A stretch of 23,781 nucleotides of DNA from Crocosphaera chwakensis CCY0110 (GTDB lineage Bacteria; Cyanobacteriota; Cyanobacteriia; Cyanobacteriales; Microcystaceae): positions 1 to 23,781 of the forward strand of contig NZ_AAXW01000068.1 in NCBI RefSeq assembly GCF_000169335.1. The letters are read 5' to 3'. Below the pieces are notes generated by a model. The model searched no databases. It had not been told where the DNA came from and saw nothing but the letters and a program-made list of their open reading frames with translations. The position numbers and the translations under genes were made by a program. Of the stretch, positions 7,855 through 16,490 are shown piece after piece. Positions within the stretch are counted from its first letter, which is position 1. Each line of letters begins with the position of its first letter.

Positions 7855-7919
7855 CCTAGCAATTCTCAAAAAGTTTTTGTAAGCTACAGTATGAAGCATA
7901 ATTAGGTGTGAGGAATTAT

Positions 7920-9008
7920 ATGAAAATTGGTGTCCCTAAAGAGATTAAAGATCAAGAGTTTCGGGTGGGTTTAAGTCCCAACAGCGTTAGGGTTTTATGC
8001 GATAGAGGACATCAAGTTTCTGTAGAAACTCAAGCAGGAACCGGATCGGGTTTTACAGATGAAGACTATCAACAAGCTGGAGGAAAAATTGTCACCAGTG
8101 CTACCGAAGCATGGGAACAAGATTTAGTGGTAAAGGTAAAAGAACCTCTCAAGCAAGAATATGACTATCTTAAAATCCCTAAAATGCTGTTTACCTATCT
8201 CCATTTAGCAGCAGATAAGGAATTAACAAAAGCATTAATCTCATCGAAGATAACCGCGATCGCTTACGAAACCGTTGAACTTCCTGACAAAAGACTACCT
8301 TTATTAACCCCCATGAGTATCATTGCAGGTCGCTTATCTGTGCAGTTTGGGGCGCGATATCTTGAAAAACAACAAGGGGGTCGTGGGGTTCTTTTAGGGG
8401 GCATTCCTGGGGTTTGTGCTGGTACTGTGGTTATTTTAGGTGGGGGTATTGTCGGTACTGAAGCAGCTAAAATCGCCGTGGGAATGGGGGCTAAAGTGCA
8501 AATTTTTGATATTAATGTAGAACGTTTAGCCTATTTAGAGACCCTTTTTGGTTCGCGGGTTGAATTATTGTACAGTGATGCTTCAAGTATCGAAAAAGCT
8601 GTCCCTAAAGCAGATTTATTGATTGGTGCCGTATTAGTGACAGGAAAACGGGCCCCAACGTTAGTATCTAAGGAATTAGTCTCCAAAATGCGCCCTGGTT
8701 CAGTGATCGTAGATGTGGCAGTAGATCAAGGGGGATGTATCGAAACCTTACGCACTACTTCCCATAGTTGCCCTACCTATGTCGAGGAAGGAGTGGTTCA
8801 TTTTGGCGTTCCTAATATGCCTGGGGCTGTTCCTTGGACAGCGACACAGGCTTTAAATAATAGTACCTTACCCTATGTTTTGAAATTGGCCAATGAAGGA
8901 TTAGAGGTTTTAGAAAAAGATGCCAGTTTAGCAAAAGGAGTCAACGTTAAAGATGGGGTTTTAATTCATCCTGGCGTGCAAGAAGCCTTTAAAGATTTAA
9001 CTCTTTAA
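7920..9008 (+). CDS. ald: L-alanine dehydrogenase (NAD+)
   Basis: 362 residues from the ATG at 7920, preceded by GTGAGG; a GTG four codons upstream would consume that ribosome-binding site and is less likely. It catalyses reversible oxidative deamination of L-alanine to pyruvate and ammonium with NAD+. The start KIGVPKEIKDQEFRVGL is characteristic. Residues known from the Phormidium lapideum enzyme are at the same numbers: Arg15 and Lys74 (substrate binding), His95 (catalytic) and Asp269. The Rossmann loop is LGGGIVG at 173-179. Full family length. It ends 3 bases before the stop of the convergent kinase gene, leaving no room for a separate terminator. Confidence 0.97.
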   Translation: MKIGVPKEIKDQEFRVGLSPNSVRVLCDRGHQVSVETQAGTGSGFTDEDYQQAGGKIVTSATEAWEQDLVVKVKEPLKQEYDYLKIPKMLFTYLHLAADKELTKALISSKITAIAYETVELPDKRLPLLTPMSIIAGRLSVQFGARYLEKQQGGRGVLLGGIPGVCAGTVVILGGGIVGTEAAKIAVGMGAKVQIFDINVERLAYLETLFGSRVELLYSDASSIEKAVPKADLLIGAVLVTGKRAPTLVSKELVSKMRPGSVIVDVAVDQGGCIETLRTTSHSCPTYVEEGVVHFGVPNMPGAVPWTATQALNNSTLPYVLKLANEGLEVLEKDASLAKGVNVKDGVLIHPGVQEAFKDLTL

Positions 9009-9011
9009 CTG

Positions 9012-10072
9012 CTAAGAAATAGGTAAGTGAATGGTGAAAATACTTCCTTGATTAACTTCAGATTCAAGGCTAATTTTACCACCATGTCCCTGAACAATTT
9101 GATGACATAAATGAAGTCCTAATCCATAGCCTAAGCCTTTATGATTTGTATGGTAAAATCGTTTGAATATCTTGGATTTTGCTTGAGGACTAATGCCAAT
9201 TCCTGTGTCTTTAATCTCAATCATTAAGCAATTATCTTTTGTTTCATCTCCCGTAGATAGAGAAACTGTCACTTCAATGTAACCCGTATCAGTGAACTTA
9301 ATAGCATTACTAACGATGTTGGTTAATACTCGTCTTAGTTCTTGGCGATCGCCGTGAATTTCTTCTAGAGGAGACTGCCAAATACAACGCAATTCTAAAG
9401 ATTTTTCTTGTGCTAAAAAATTTAGTTCTTTAATTACTTGCTCAGTCAGATTTTTTAAATTAAAGGTAATACAACTTAAGCTTTTTTGCCCTTCTTCGTA
9501 AGAGTGAACATCTAATAGCTTATTGATCATGTCTAGTAAGTTTTCATTACTACGAACAATATTATTAAGAGCTTCTTCTGTCTTAAGGCTAACTTCTCCG
9601 AAAATTCCCTGTTTAATAAGTTGTAACATTCGATCGGCTGCGACTAAAGGAGTTCGTAAATCGTGGGTTAAACACTGCACAAAATGTTCTCGCTGATCAA
9701 TACTTTGTTTGAGTCTTAATAAGGATCTCACCCTAGCTTGAAGTTCATCAATTTGAACAGGTTTACGAATAAAATCATCCGCACCACTATCTAACCCTTT
9801 GACCACATTTGATTGTTCATGAGCCGTAATTAATAAAATTGGAATATAAGATAAACGAGAATTTTGACGAACTTTTTTGGTGACTTGATAACCATCCATT
9901 CCTGGCATCATCACATCAAGTAAAATAAGATCGGGAGGACATTTATCAATTTGAGCTAAAGCCGAAGAACCATCATTAACTAATACCAGTTCATGTCCAT
10001 CTTGTTCTAGTGCTAACTTCACTAAAAAAGATTATCAGGAACATCATCAACGACTAAAATATAGTGATTCAT
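9012..10072 (-). pseudogene. Receiver-histidine kinase (REC-HisKA-HATPase), frameshifted near its N-terminus
   Basis: The ATG at 10072 opens MNHYILVVDDVPDNLF, then hits TAG because a T-run on the coding strand (A6 at 10024-10029) is one base short. With seven T the frame continues LVKLALEQDG and gives a 353-residue protein. Restored numbering: acidic pair Asp9/Asp10, phospho-acceptor Asp53 (LLDVMMPG), Lys104 (RKP), HisKA box with His137 (LTHDLRTPL), then the HATPase N box (NIVSNAIKF), G1 (DTGIGIS) and G2 (GLGYGLGL). From GTG at 10022 a 336-residue product lacking the first receiver strand is possible but would not fold as a normal receiver. It may be a real pseudogene, a sequencing indel, or rescued by slippage at the T-run. 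In the restored frame it overlaps the upstream kinase by TAATG. Confidence 0.8.
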
Positions 10073-11282
10073 TATAAATTGGATGATAAACGTCGTGGGA
10101 TTTCAACTATAAAAACTGAGCCTTTCCTAGTTCGCTAGTTACATGAATTTCTCCTTCCATCATTTTGATTAAAGAATGTACAATCGCTAAGCCTAACCCT
10201 GTACCTGAATGCTGACGGGTTAAGGTTTGATCGACTTGTTGAAAAGGAGAAAAAATGCTTTTTAAATGCTCTTGAGCAATACCTATTCCTGTATCTTCAA
10301 CCCTAATGGCAATCTTTTGAGAATTCATTTCCCACACTTTAACCTCAATATGACCTGTCGGCGTAAATTTAATGGCATTAGAAAGAAGGTTAATGAGAAT
10401 CCGCCTTAAAAAATTTTTATCATTAAAAATTAAAGGGTTGCTTAAATTAACATCAACATTTAAAGTAAGGTCTTTATTTATAGTTAAACAAGATAATTCT
10501 TTGATGGTGAATTGCACCAACATACTTAGGTCAAATTCTTCAACTGTGAGATCCATTTGATCGGTATTCAGTTTAGAATAATCTAAGACTTCATTAATAA
10601 GTGTCAGAAGATTTTGACTATTATTAAATATCCGTTGTACTATATCTGTTTGTTGAGAACTCAGAGGATCAGGATACTGACGCAGCAACAGTTGAGAAAA
10701 TCCCATAATGGCATTCATAGGGGTACGTAATTCATGGGAAATAGTTGCTAAAAATTGAGATTGACGACGAGATGCTTCTTGAAGTTGTAGATTTTTTAAA
10801 TGAATTTGTTTTTGTTGCTGTTTTAATTCTTCGTTTTTTTGTTTAAGAACTTCGTTATTTTCTCGTAACTGTTGATTAATTGAATTTAATTCTTTTTCTG
10901 CTTTATGGATACGCATAGAATTTTTGAGGGTTTTTAGGAGAACATCAGGAGAGATCATCGATTCAACAATGTAGTCCCATGCCCCTGACTTCATAAATTC
11001 CTGAGCGATTCTTCTGTTTTCTGAAGGAGTTAGAACAATTAAAGGGATTTCAATACCCATTTCTTGTAGTTCTTTGAGGAGACTGACTCCAGTCGTATCA
11101 GATAAAAGATAACCCAAAAAGACACAGTTAAATGAGTTTCGTTTGAGTAGAGAAATAGCTTTTCTTCGACTTTTGACTTCAGTTAATTCTAATGACGGAA
11201 CAATGGGTTCAAGCGATCGCTGGATCGCCAGACGATTCCCCTGGTCATTATCAATAATTAAAACTTTAAGAGCTTGTTCCAT
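10072..11282 (-). pseudogene. Pseudoreceiver-histidine kinase, frameshifted near its C-terminus
   Basis: From ATG 11282 (a TTG at 11363 would add 27 residues) the protein has a receiver-like domain (about 6-120), a coiled coil (127-176), HisKA with His183 (ISHELRTPM), and HATPase boxes LINLLSNAIKF, DTGIGI and GTGLGLAI. The receiver lacks its phospho-acceptor: FLGYLLSD has Gly57 where Asp is expected, and the conserved Lys is Glu107 (YIVES). The frame ends early after ELGKAQFL (stop at 10107-10109). Adding one G at 10120-10122 restores GSVFIVEIPRR and a natural end at the TAA at 10072-10074, which overlaps the next gene's ATG. ATP- and His-boxes lie upstream of the shift, so the short form might keep activity. 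Confidence 0.8.
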
Positions 11283-11363
11283 TTTAGAGAATTGCACACA
11301 GTTTCCTGTGTCAACTATTGGTGATAATTGCTTTGTTTTTGATGAAGTCTTTGTCAGTAACAA

Positions 11364-11705
11364 ACTAAACTCTATAAATTAACTGCTATCTTATCTACTT
11401 ATTTACAATTATATGAGAAATTTTGGTTGATAGATCGACTATTAGAAAGAATTTATGTTCAATACTCCTCTACCTTATGATATATTAAGTGGATTGGCTA
11501 TCTGTGGGAAATGGTACATTAATTCCCGAAAGGCTCTATAATGAAAATCCAAGATCATATCGACTTTTACGTTTGATAATATTATTCAATTGTCGGTATT
11601 GGGAGTCCGCAGTTAAGAAATCAACTGTAAAGGGCTTATTCTTTTTGATTTTGTTGTTTATTATTTAATACAATTAAGGTTGACGGTTGGAGGATTTGTG
11701 GCGCA
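11364..11705. other. Divergent intergenic region between kinase pair and NarL-type regulator
   Basis: About 340 bases with no supportable gene. It must hold promoters for both directions. The only structure I see is a short inverted repeat CAGTT/AACTG (11610-11614 and 11623-11627) with an 8-base loop, too weak to name. Near its end, GGAGG at 11689-11693 is 12 bases before the regulator's ATG but only 4 bases before a GTG that opens a three-codon frame (GTG GCG CAA TGA) whose TGA overlaps the ATG. Confidence 0.5.
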
Positions 11706-12443
11706 ATGAGTAATATTCGGGTTGTACTTATAGAAGACCATGACTTAACTCGTATTGGTCTTCATGCAGCATTGGAACAAATCAACGAAATTGAAGTAGT
11801 CGGAGAAGCAGCTAATGGTCGTAAGGGTTGGCAAGTTTTAGAAGAAACTCAGCCAGATGTGGCGATTATTGATGTTGGATTACCCGATATTGACGGGATT
11901 GAATTAAGTCAACGTCTTAAACAATCTAAAAACGACTCTGGACTCTCAAATACTAAAATTTTGATACTGACAATGAATACCAGCAAAGATACGGTGTTAG
12001 CTGCCTTTGCTGCAGGGGCTGATTCTTATAGTATTAAAGATGTTAATTTAGAAACCTTGGTTAACGCTATTAAAGTTACCCATGAAGGCAACGCTTGGAT
12101 TGAACCGACGGTGGCCAGGGTTGTTCTTGAGCAAGTGCAATCGGGTCAATTACCTGAGTTAGCGGTCAATATTGACACAACAGAACAGAACCATCAAATG
12201 AGAGAGATTGATGCTTTAGATGAAGATACTCAGCAAATGATCAATAGCTCTTCTTTAACTCCCAAAGAATTAGAGGTGTTAGAACTAATCGTCGCAGGAT
12301 GCAATAATGCTCAGATTGCAGAAAGGCTTTTTGTAACGGTGGGAACGGTTAAAACTCACGTTCGTAGTATTCTCAATAAGCTATGTGCTAATGATCGCAC
12401 TCAAGCTGCAGTTCGGGCTTTGCGATCGGGTTTAGTTGACTAA
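11706..12443 (+). CDS. NarL/LuxR-type two-component response regulator
   Basis: 245 residues. The receiver domain (about 4-125) has Glu10/Asp11, phospho-acceptor Asp56 in IIDVGLPD, Thr89 and Lys111, so it is expected to be phosphorylatable. A polar linker of about 50 residues (140-182) precedes a LuxR-type helix-turn-helix at 184-240 (LTPKELEVLELIVAGC, then IAERLFVTVGTVKTHVRSIL). It is divergent from the damaged kinase pair about 340 bases away, which makes those kinases plausible partners, though this is inference from position. The linker is longer than usual for NarL proteins. No target site can be named. Confidence 0.93.
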   Translation: MSNIRVVLIEDHDLTRIGLHAALEQINEIEVVGEAANGRKGWQVLEETQPDVAIIDVGLPDIDGIELSQRLKQSKNDSGLSNTKILILTMNTSKDTVLAAFAAGADSYSIKDVNLETLVNAIKVTHEGNAWIEPTVARVVLEQVQSGQLPELAVNIDTTEQNHQMREIDALDEDTQQMINSSSLTPKELEVLELIVAGCNNAQIAERLFVTVGTVKTHVRSILNKLCANDRTQAAVRALRSGLVD

Positions 12444-12535
12444 AAATTGTATATAATTCTCAGATAATGCTATCTTTAAGTTTACTAATTTTAAGATTTA
12501 TTATTAATAGTTTTCATTTATAACAAGCGAATACT

Positions 12536-12952
12536 ATGAATATCGATAGTTCTTCAACTGAGCAAAATCCTACCCGTGGGCAACTAGAGAGGAAACTTTC
12601 TCAAAGTATCCAAGCTTTTTATCGCCAAAATTTAGGGTATCAACCAGGTCAGACAATTTGCCATTTATTTGAGCAAAAATTGGCTATTGTTATTGAAAAC
12701 TCCGTCACTCCCACAGAACAGTTTTTAACCGATGAAGGTGAAGCGTCTCTGGCTAAAAAAGTTCGCGAAAGTTTAGATAATTTAACTCGTTCTCGCTTAC
12801 AAGAATTAATTGAAGATATCTTAGAAGTACAGGTCAGAGATTTGCTGAGCGATGTGACCTTAGAAACAGGAAGAATGGGCATTATCGTGGTTTTAGAAGA
12901 GACTCCGAAAGTTCGTAACCCCGAATCAATCCAAAAAAAAAAATCTAGTTAA
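12536..12952 (+). CDS. DUF2294 domain-containing protein
   Basis: 138 residues. The pattern QLERKLSQSIQAFYRQNLG, then PGQTICHLFEQKLAIVIENSVTPTEQFL, then VRESLDNLTRSRLQELIE and DVTLETGRMGIIVVLE fits the DUF2294 family, small cytosolic proteins found in cyanobacteria and Firmicutes. Their function is not established. No signal peptide or membrane helix; the tail is lysine-rich (IQKKKSS). It lies 92 bases after the regulator on the same strand, so it may share its transcript. No clear terminator follows. Confidence 0.85.
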   Translation: MNIDSSSTEQNPTRGQLERKLSQSIQAFYRQNLGYQPGQTICHLFEQKLAIVIENSVTPTEQFLTDEGEASLAKKVRESLDNLTRSRLQELIEDILEVQVRDLLSDVTLETGRMGIIVVLEETPKVRNPESIQKKKSS

Positions 12953-13071
12953 AGCCTAATGAAAAAGGGAGAAAATAGACAAAATAAGAGCTTTCAATCT
13001 TTACTTAACTTTAAACCATTAGCTTTAGCCAGTTTTTGCCTATTATCGCCACCAGACTTAATGAAAAGCTC

Positions 13072-13521
13072 CTAATGAACTGAAGACTTAGCTGTAATTA
13101 GTGAACGCTGTTTTTTAACCAACTTAAAAACTAGGCTTTCTAATTGTTCAATGAGGTAAGGTTTGATAATACAACCTTGACAACCAATGTTTAAGAGATA
13201 GTTACATTTTTCGGGATTAGCAAACCCTGTAACGGCAATGATTGGTATATTTTTAGTTGCTTCGTCTCCTTTGAGTTGCTCAATGACTTCAATTCCATTG
13301 AGTCCTGGTAAAATAATATCTAATAAAATCAAGTCAGGTTGATAATCTTTGACAAGTGACAATACATCATTTCCATTATTAGCAGTGATCAAATTACAAC
13401 CCATACATTGCATTATGTGAGTTAACAGTAACAAGTTATCTTCATTATCATCAACTCCTAGTATTAAAGGGGATTGATGATTAGAATCATAGGTGGTGTG
13501 AGAAGGAAAAGCCAGGTCCAT
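13072..13521 (-). CDS. Stand-alone CheY-like response regulator
   Basis: 149 residues: one receiver domain and no output domain. Acidic pair Asp24/Asp25 (LGVDDNEDN), phospho-acceptor Asp68 (LLDIILPG), Thr98 and Lys120 (IIKPY) are all present. The 18-residue N-terminal extension is polar. Start is the ATG at 13521, with GAGG 8 bases upstream. Such receivers often follow a hybrid kinase and act as phosphotransfer modules; here a possible 3' remnant of a kinase gene ends 21 bases upstream on the same strand, which would explain an orphaned receiver. Confidence 0.9.
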   Translation of the reverse strand: MDLAFPSHTTYDSNHQSPLILGVDDNEDNLLLLTHIMQCMGCNLITANNGNDVLSLVKDYQPDLILLDIILPGLNGIEVIEQLKGDEATKNIPIIAVTGFANPEKCNYLLNIGCQGCIIKPYLIEQLESLVFKLVKKQRSLITAKSSVH

Positions 13522-13542
13522 ATTATATCCTCATTGAAGAAA

Positions 13543-13605
13543 TTAGGCAGGCATTTCTAAGCGTGGCATTTCTGGCACTAAAACTTTGAAGTGGCTTCCA
13601 TTCAT
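13543..13605 (-). pseudogene. Possible remnant of a histidine-kinase C-terminus
   Basis: Twenty codons, MNGSHFKVLVPEMPRLEMPA then TAA, immediately upstream of the stand-alone receiver. NGSHFKVLVPEMP resembles the final strand of histidine-kinase ATPase domains (GxGSxFxVxLP). A stop codon precedes it in frame and I could not follow the domain further upstream. It is too short to be sure; it may be the scar of a deleted kinase or a chance match. Confidence 0.35.
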
Positions 13606-13957
13606 TTAATTGTTAAACAACTCAAAATTCCTTGATTTTGCTCCTTAGTCAGCCAAATGGGTGAGTAAAAGCCATAAGGAATCGGTTATTTTATATTTCC
13701 CTGTTAACAGATCAGGTTTTATAGAACAAGCTTAATAACTTATATTCAAGTATTGGTTGTTGTTGTTTCTATTCTATATGATAATTTTGTTTGATCAACA
13801 CTTTTTCTTAATATTTATTCTAAGTTGAGCATAATCTGAAAGTCTAAGGAAGTTATTGGAGAAAAATTAATTAAATTTTATATCTGGACTCTGAATTTCT
13901 AACACCGAAATCAGGTTATTTATATCTGTTAATTTGAAACTCCTTCATTAACTCGAC
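13606..13957. other. AT-rich intergenic stretch without a recognisable gene
   Basis: About 350 bases, AT-rich, with many stop codons in all frames. It may contain further decayed kinase sequence upstream of the possible remnant, but I cannot align any motif. No hairpin with a T-run, tRNA or repeat is visible until the CsbD terminator. Confidence 0.5.
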
Positions 13958-14001
13958 AAAAAAGCAGGAATATTAAAATAATTCCCACTTTCGGCTTTTT
14001 T
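13958..14001 (-). terminator. Rho-independent terminator of the CsbD-like gene
   Basis: Read on the minus strand, it starts 12 bases after the CsbD stop. An outer stem AAAAAAGC (13958-13965) pairs with GCTTTTTT (13994-14001), and an inner stem GGAAT/ATTCC (13967-13971 and 13981-13985) closes an AT-rich loop. It ends in a run of six T on the minus strand. The A/T flanks on both sides may let it work in both directions. Confidence 0.7.
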
Positions 14002-14013
14002 AATCAGCAAAAA

Positions 14014-14196
14014 TTAGTCGATAGCTTGTTTTACGTTATCTTTCGCATCTTCGACAGTATGTTGAACTTCTGCTTTTTGTTGTTTAGCTTTACCTTCAGC
14101 TTTATCTTGAGGATCGCCTGTGACTTCTCCCATCATTTCTTGGGCTTTCCCTTCGATGTTGCTTTTGGTTGCTTCGACTCTATCTTGAGTACTCAT
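14014..14196 (-). CDS. CsbD-like stress protein
   Basis: A 60-residue hydrophilic protein: DRVEATKSNIEGKAQEMMGE, then VTGDPQDKAEGKAKQQKAE, then a helical tail. This is the short CsbD-like family (general stress proteins, sigma-B controlled in Bacillus; in cyanobacteria often induced by salt, cold or light stress). It is rich in Lys, Glu, Ala and Gln, without Cys or Trp. The molecular function is unknown. AGAGGAAATAATTTC precedes the ATG on the minus strand, giving a good ribosome-binding site. It has its own terminator, so is probably monocistronic. Confidence 0.93.
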   Translation of the reverse strand: MSTQDRVEATKSNIEGKAQEMMGEVTGDPQDKAEGKAKQQKAEVQHTVEDAKDNVKQAID

Positions 14197-14299
14197 AAGA
14201 AATTATTTCCTCTGGTTTTACTTCTAGTTACTATCCAAACAAGAGATAATCTTGATTCACTCTACCCAAAGAAATATAAACTAGATTACCTCTGGTAAC

Positions 14300-14929
14300 T
14301 TAATGCTCTAAGGCTGATCGTCCTTGTTTTCCGAGACGGATAAATAAGAAATAAGCAAGATAAAGAACATAAATTGATAATCCCAGTAAACCCATAAATC
14401 CCATAAAACCGGGAGTCGCATCTCCGTGAATAATAGACCAATAACCCACAGGTGCTTGTATCCAAGCTTGACAAAAAGGAGTCTCTAGGGTGCTTCGGGA
14501 CATAGCACAGGAAAGAAAAGGAACTTGTACGATCGCTCCAATGCTACAGTAAACTGTGACAGCCCAACGCCATGAGGTTACCATCAACTTTAAGAAACTC
14601 CCCGGTAAATCTTTAATTTCATCATTCAAATCCACCCAAAACCATAAAGCAACAGGAATGAGTATACGAGAAGCTAAAGCAGTAATGAAGCCTATTTGCG
14701 CGCACAATGCCTCAAAAGGAGTGTTTTCTCCAACCCAACCAGGAGCTAATAAATAAACGGTAATCAACAATAAACTGGCAACTCGCCAATAAATGATTAA
14801 TAAACGTCCGATCGCATCAACTTGCTTCGTCAATGCCCAAATCGTCAAGAGCAAAGGGAGAATAACTGTAAATAAAACGGCTAATCTATAATCTGTCCAA
14901 ATGAAGGGTTGAAACCAAAGGTCTTCCAT
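14300..14929 (-). CDS. DUF3177 family membrane protein
   Basis: 209 residues with about five hydrophobic helices (near 16-31, 46-64, 78-96, 119-140 and 172-194). It starts MEDLWFQPFIWTDYRLAVLF and matches my recollection of the cyanobacterial DUF3177 family, conserved membrane proteins of unknown function. Charged segments (WVDLNDEIKDLPGSF) probably face the cytoplasm. It ends 103 bases before the CsbD start on the same strand. No domain of known activity is visible. Confidence 0.75.
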   Translation of the reverse strand: MEDLWFQPFIWTDYRLAVLFTVILPLLLTIWALTKQVDAIGRLLIIYWRVASLLLITVYLLAPGWVGENTPFEALCAQIGFITALASRILIPVALWFWVDLNDEIKDLPGSFLKLMVTSWRWAVTVYCSIGAIVQVPFLSCAMSRSTLETPFCQAWIQAPVGYWSIIHGDATPGFMGFMGLLGLSIYVLYLAYFLFIRLGKQGRSALEH

Positions 14930-15051
14930 AGTGGTTGTGGATTCGACAAAAAATGCTTCAATTACTGTAAGACTTTTTTGCTTTTTTTACCACCAGCAAG
15001 CAGATCCAATGCAGGGAGTTAGGAGAGAGATGATTCATATCATTCTTTTTT

Positions 15052-15066
15052 CCCTTAAGTTAAGGG
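15052..15066. repeat. Short palindrome CCCTTAAGTTAAGGG between T-rich runs
   Basis: A perfect inverted repeat of seven bases around a single central base, preceded by T6 and followed after about 19 bases by T8. It lies in the 250-base gap between the divergent DUF3177 and MFS genes. It could be a weak bidirectional hairpin or part of a degenerate interspersed repeat; no transcription unit ends here, so a terminator role is doubtful. Confidence 0.35.
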
Positions 15067-15179
15067 TTCGGGGTTTAGAGTTATTTTTTTTCTGGGTGTG
15101 CCTTATTTTCCAATAGCCAAAAATTCCTTGCTTTATAATAGTTAACAAAACACCATATATTAAACCTTGGACAGCCTCT

Positions 15180-16427
15180 GTGAGTATTTTAGACACTTAT
15201 GACAATCTTAAACCAGAACAAAGACGCAGTTTAGGGTTTTTGTTAGGAATAGGGTTATTCTTTTGGATTAGTATTACGACGCTCTTACCCACTTTACCTA
15301 CTTATATTAAATATCTTGGCGGAACCCGCTCCCAAATCGGTTTAGTCATGGGTAGTTTTGCTATTGGTTTGCTTTGTTCTCGCACTTTGTTAGGTTATTT
15401 AGCGGATACAAAAAGCCGAAAATTAGTCCTTTGTATTGGTATTTTTGTGGCTGGACTTGCTCCCCTTGGTTACTTATTAATTCAATCGGTTTTTCCTTTA
15501 ATCGTTGTTCGCGCTATTCATGGTATTAGTATTGCTGCTTTTACTACGGCTTATAGTGCTTTAGTTGTGGATTTTGCGCCCATACAAAAACGGGGGGAAT
15601 TGATCGGTTACATGAGTTTAGTGACTCCCATTGGTATGAGTATCGGCCCTGCTTTAGGGGGTTTTTTACAAGAATTTTCAGGATATACTGCTCTGTTTAT
15701 TACTTCTGCTAGTTTTGGTTTTTTAGGATTAATTTTAGTCAATTTTATTGAAGAAACTTCCCAAATTCATCATAAAAAGACCTCTGAAGCGAAAGGAAAA
15801 ATACGTAATTTTCAACAGATGGTTAGAAGTCATTCTCTAGTGATTCCTGCTTTAATTTTGTTGATGATTGGTTTATTATTTGGTAGTTTAATTACTTTTT
15901 TACCACTATTTTTACAAGAAACAAATTTAGGACTGGGTGCAGGTTTGTTTTATACGGTAGCAGCTATTGGCAGTTTTTCTTCTCGTATTTTTGCTGGTCC
16001 TGCTTCTGATCGTTATGGTCGCGGCCCGTTAATAACGGTTAGTCTTCTCTGTTATTTTGTTTCGATGCTCCTACTCACTCAAGCTACAAATAGCCAACAA
16101 ATATTATTCGCTGGTATCTTAGAAGGGATTGGTGCAGGAACTTTACTTCCTATGATTATTGCTTTAATTTCTGATCGTTCTTCTGCTTACGAAAGAGGTC
16201 GCGTTTACTCTGTTTGTTTAGGGGGTTTTGATATGGGGATCGCTTTAGCCGGTCCAGTGGTAGGAAGCTTAGGGAGTAATTTAAGTTATCAAGCTATTTT
16301 TACGCTTAATAGTAGCCTCGCTTTAGTTGCTTTCTTCTTGTTTATTAGTCAATCCAATTACAACTTGAAAACTTCTTTGAGTTTTGCCTTGGGAAAGGAA
16401 AAAGATTTATATGCTTTTAATGATTAA
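15180..16427 (+). CDS. Major facilitator superfamily transporter
   Basis: 415 residues with about 12 predicted membrane helices in two halves. The MFS loop between helices 2 and 3 is GYLADTKSRK (72-81), and its counterpart in the second half is GPASDRYGRGP. GPALGGFLQE after the fifth helix resembles the antiporter-type motif C (G-P-x-x-G-G), so drug or metabolite export by proton antiport is likely, but the substrate cannot be read. The start is GTG at 15180; the region before it has no strong ribosome-binding site. A central soluble loop (about 195-215, basic) separates the halves, as usual. Confidence 0.9.
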   Translation: MSILDTYDNLKPEQRRSLGFLLGIGLFFWISITTLLPTLPTYIKYLGGTRSQIGLVMGSFAIGLLCSRTLLGYLADTKSRKLVLCIGIFVAGLAPLGYLLIQSVFPLIVVRAIHGISIAAFTTAYSALVVDFAPIQKRGELIGYMSLVTPIGMSIGPALGGFLQEFSGYTALFITSASFGFLGLILVNFIEETSQIHHKKTSEAKGKIRNFQQMVRSHSLVIPALILLMIGLLFGSLITFLPLFLQETNLGLGAGLFYTVAAIGSFSSRIFAGPASDRYGRGPLITVSLLCYFVSMLLLTQATNSQQILFAGILEGIGAGTLLPMIIALISDRSSAYERGRVYSVCLGGFDMGIALAGPVVGSLGSNLSYQAIFTLNSSLALVAFFLFISQSNYNLKTSLSFALGKEKDLYAFND

Positions 16428-16470
16428 TCGATAAGAAAATTAATTTTTTCTGACTGTTAAGTGATATTAC

Positions 16471-16486
16471 TTTACTGATCGGTAAA
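16471..16486. promoter_or_regulatory. TetR-type operator-like palindrome TTTACTGATCGGTAAA
   Basis: A 16-base palindrome with one mismatched pair (T/G), centred on GATC, 53 bases before the 57-residue ORF and 44 bases after the MFS gene. The form TTTACyGATCrGTAAA resembles operators of TetR-family repressors. Its left half (TTTACT) could also serve as a -35 for the TATAGT at 16495-16500. No TetR gene is present in the window. Inferred from sequence shape only. Confidence 0.4.
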
Positions 16487-16490
16487 AACC

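Noticed and set aside
7908..7919. GTG start four codons upstream for alanine dehydrogenase
   Set aside because: The region contains the GAGG ribosome-binding site for the ATG at 7920, and active-site numbering matches the Phormidium enzyme from that ATG.
14026..14298. 90-codon plus-strand frame over the CsbD gene
   Set aside because: It is Phe/Leu-rich and simply antisense to the Lys/Glu/Ala-rich CsbD coding sequence.
14930..15179. Possible small RNA or terminator in the gap with the CCCTTAAGTTAAGGG palindrome
   Set aside because: The genes on both sides start here rather than end, the stem is short, and no promoter or conserved RNA motif is visible.
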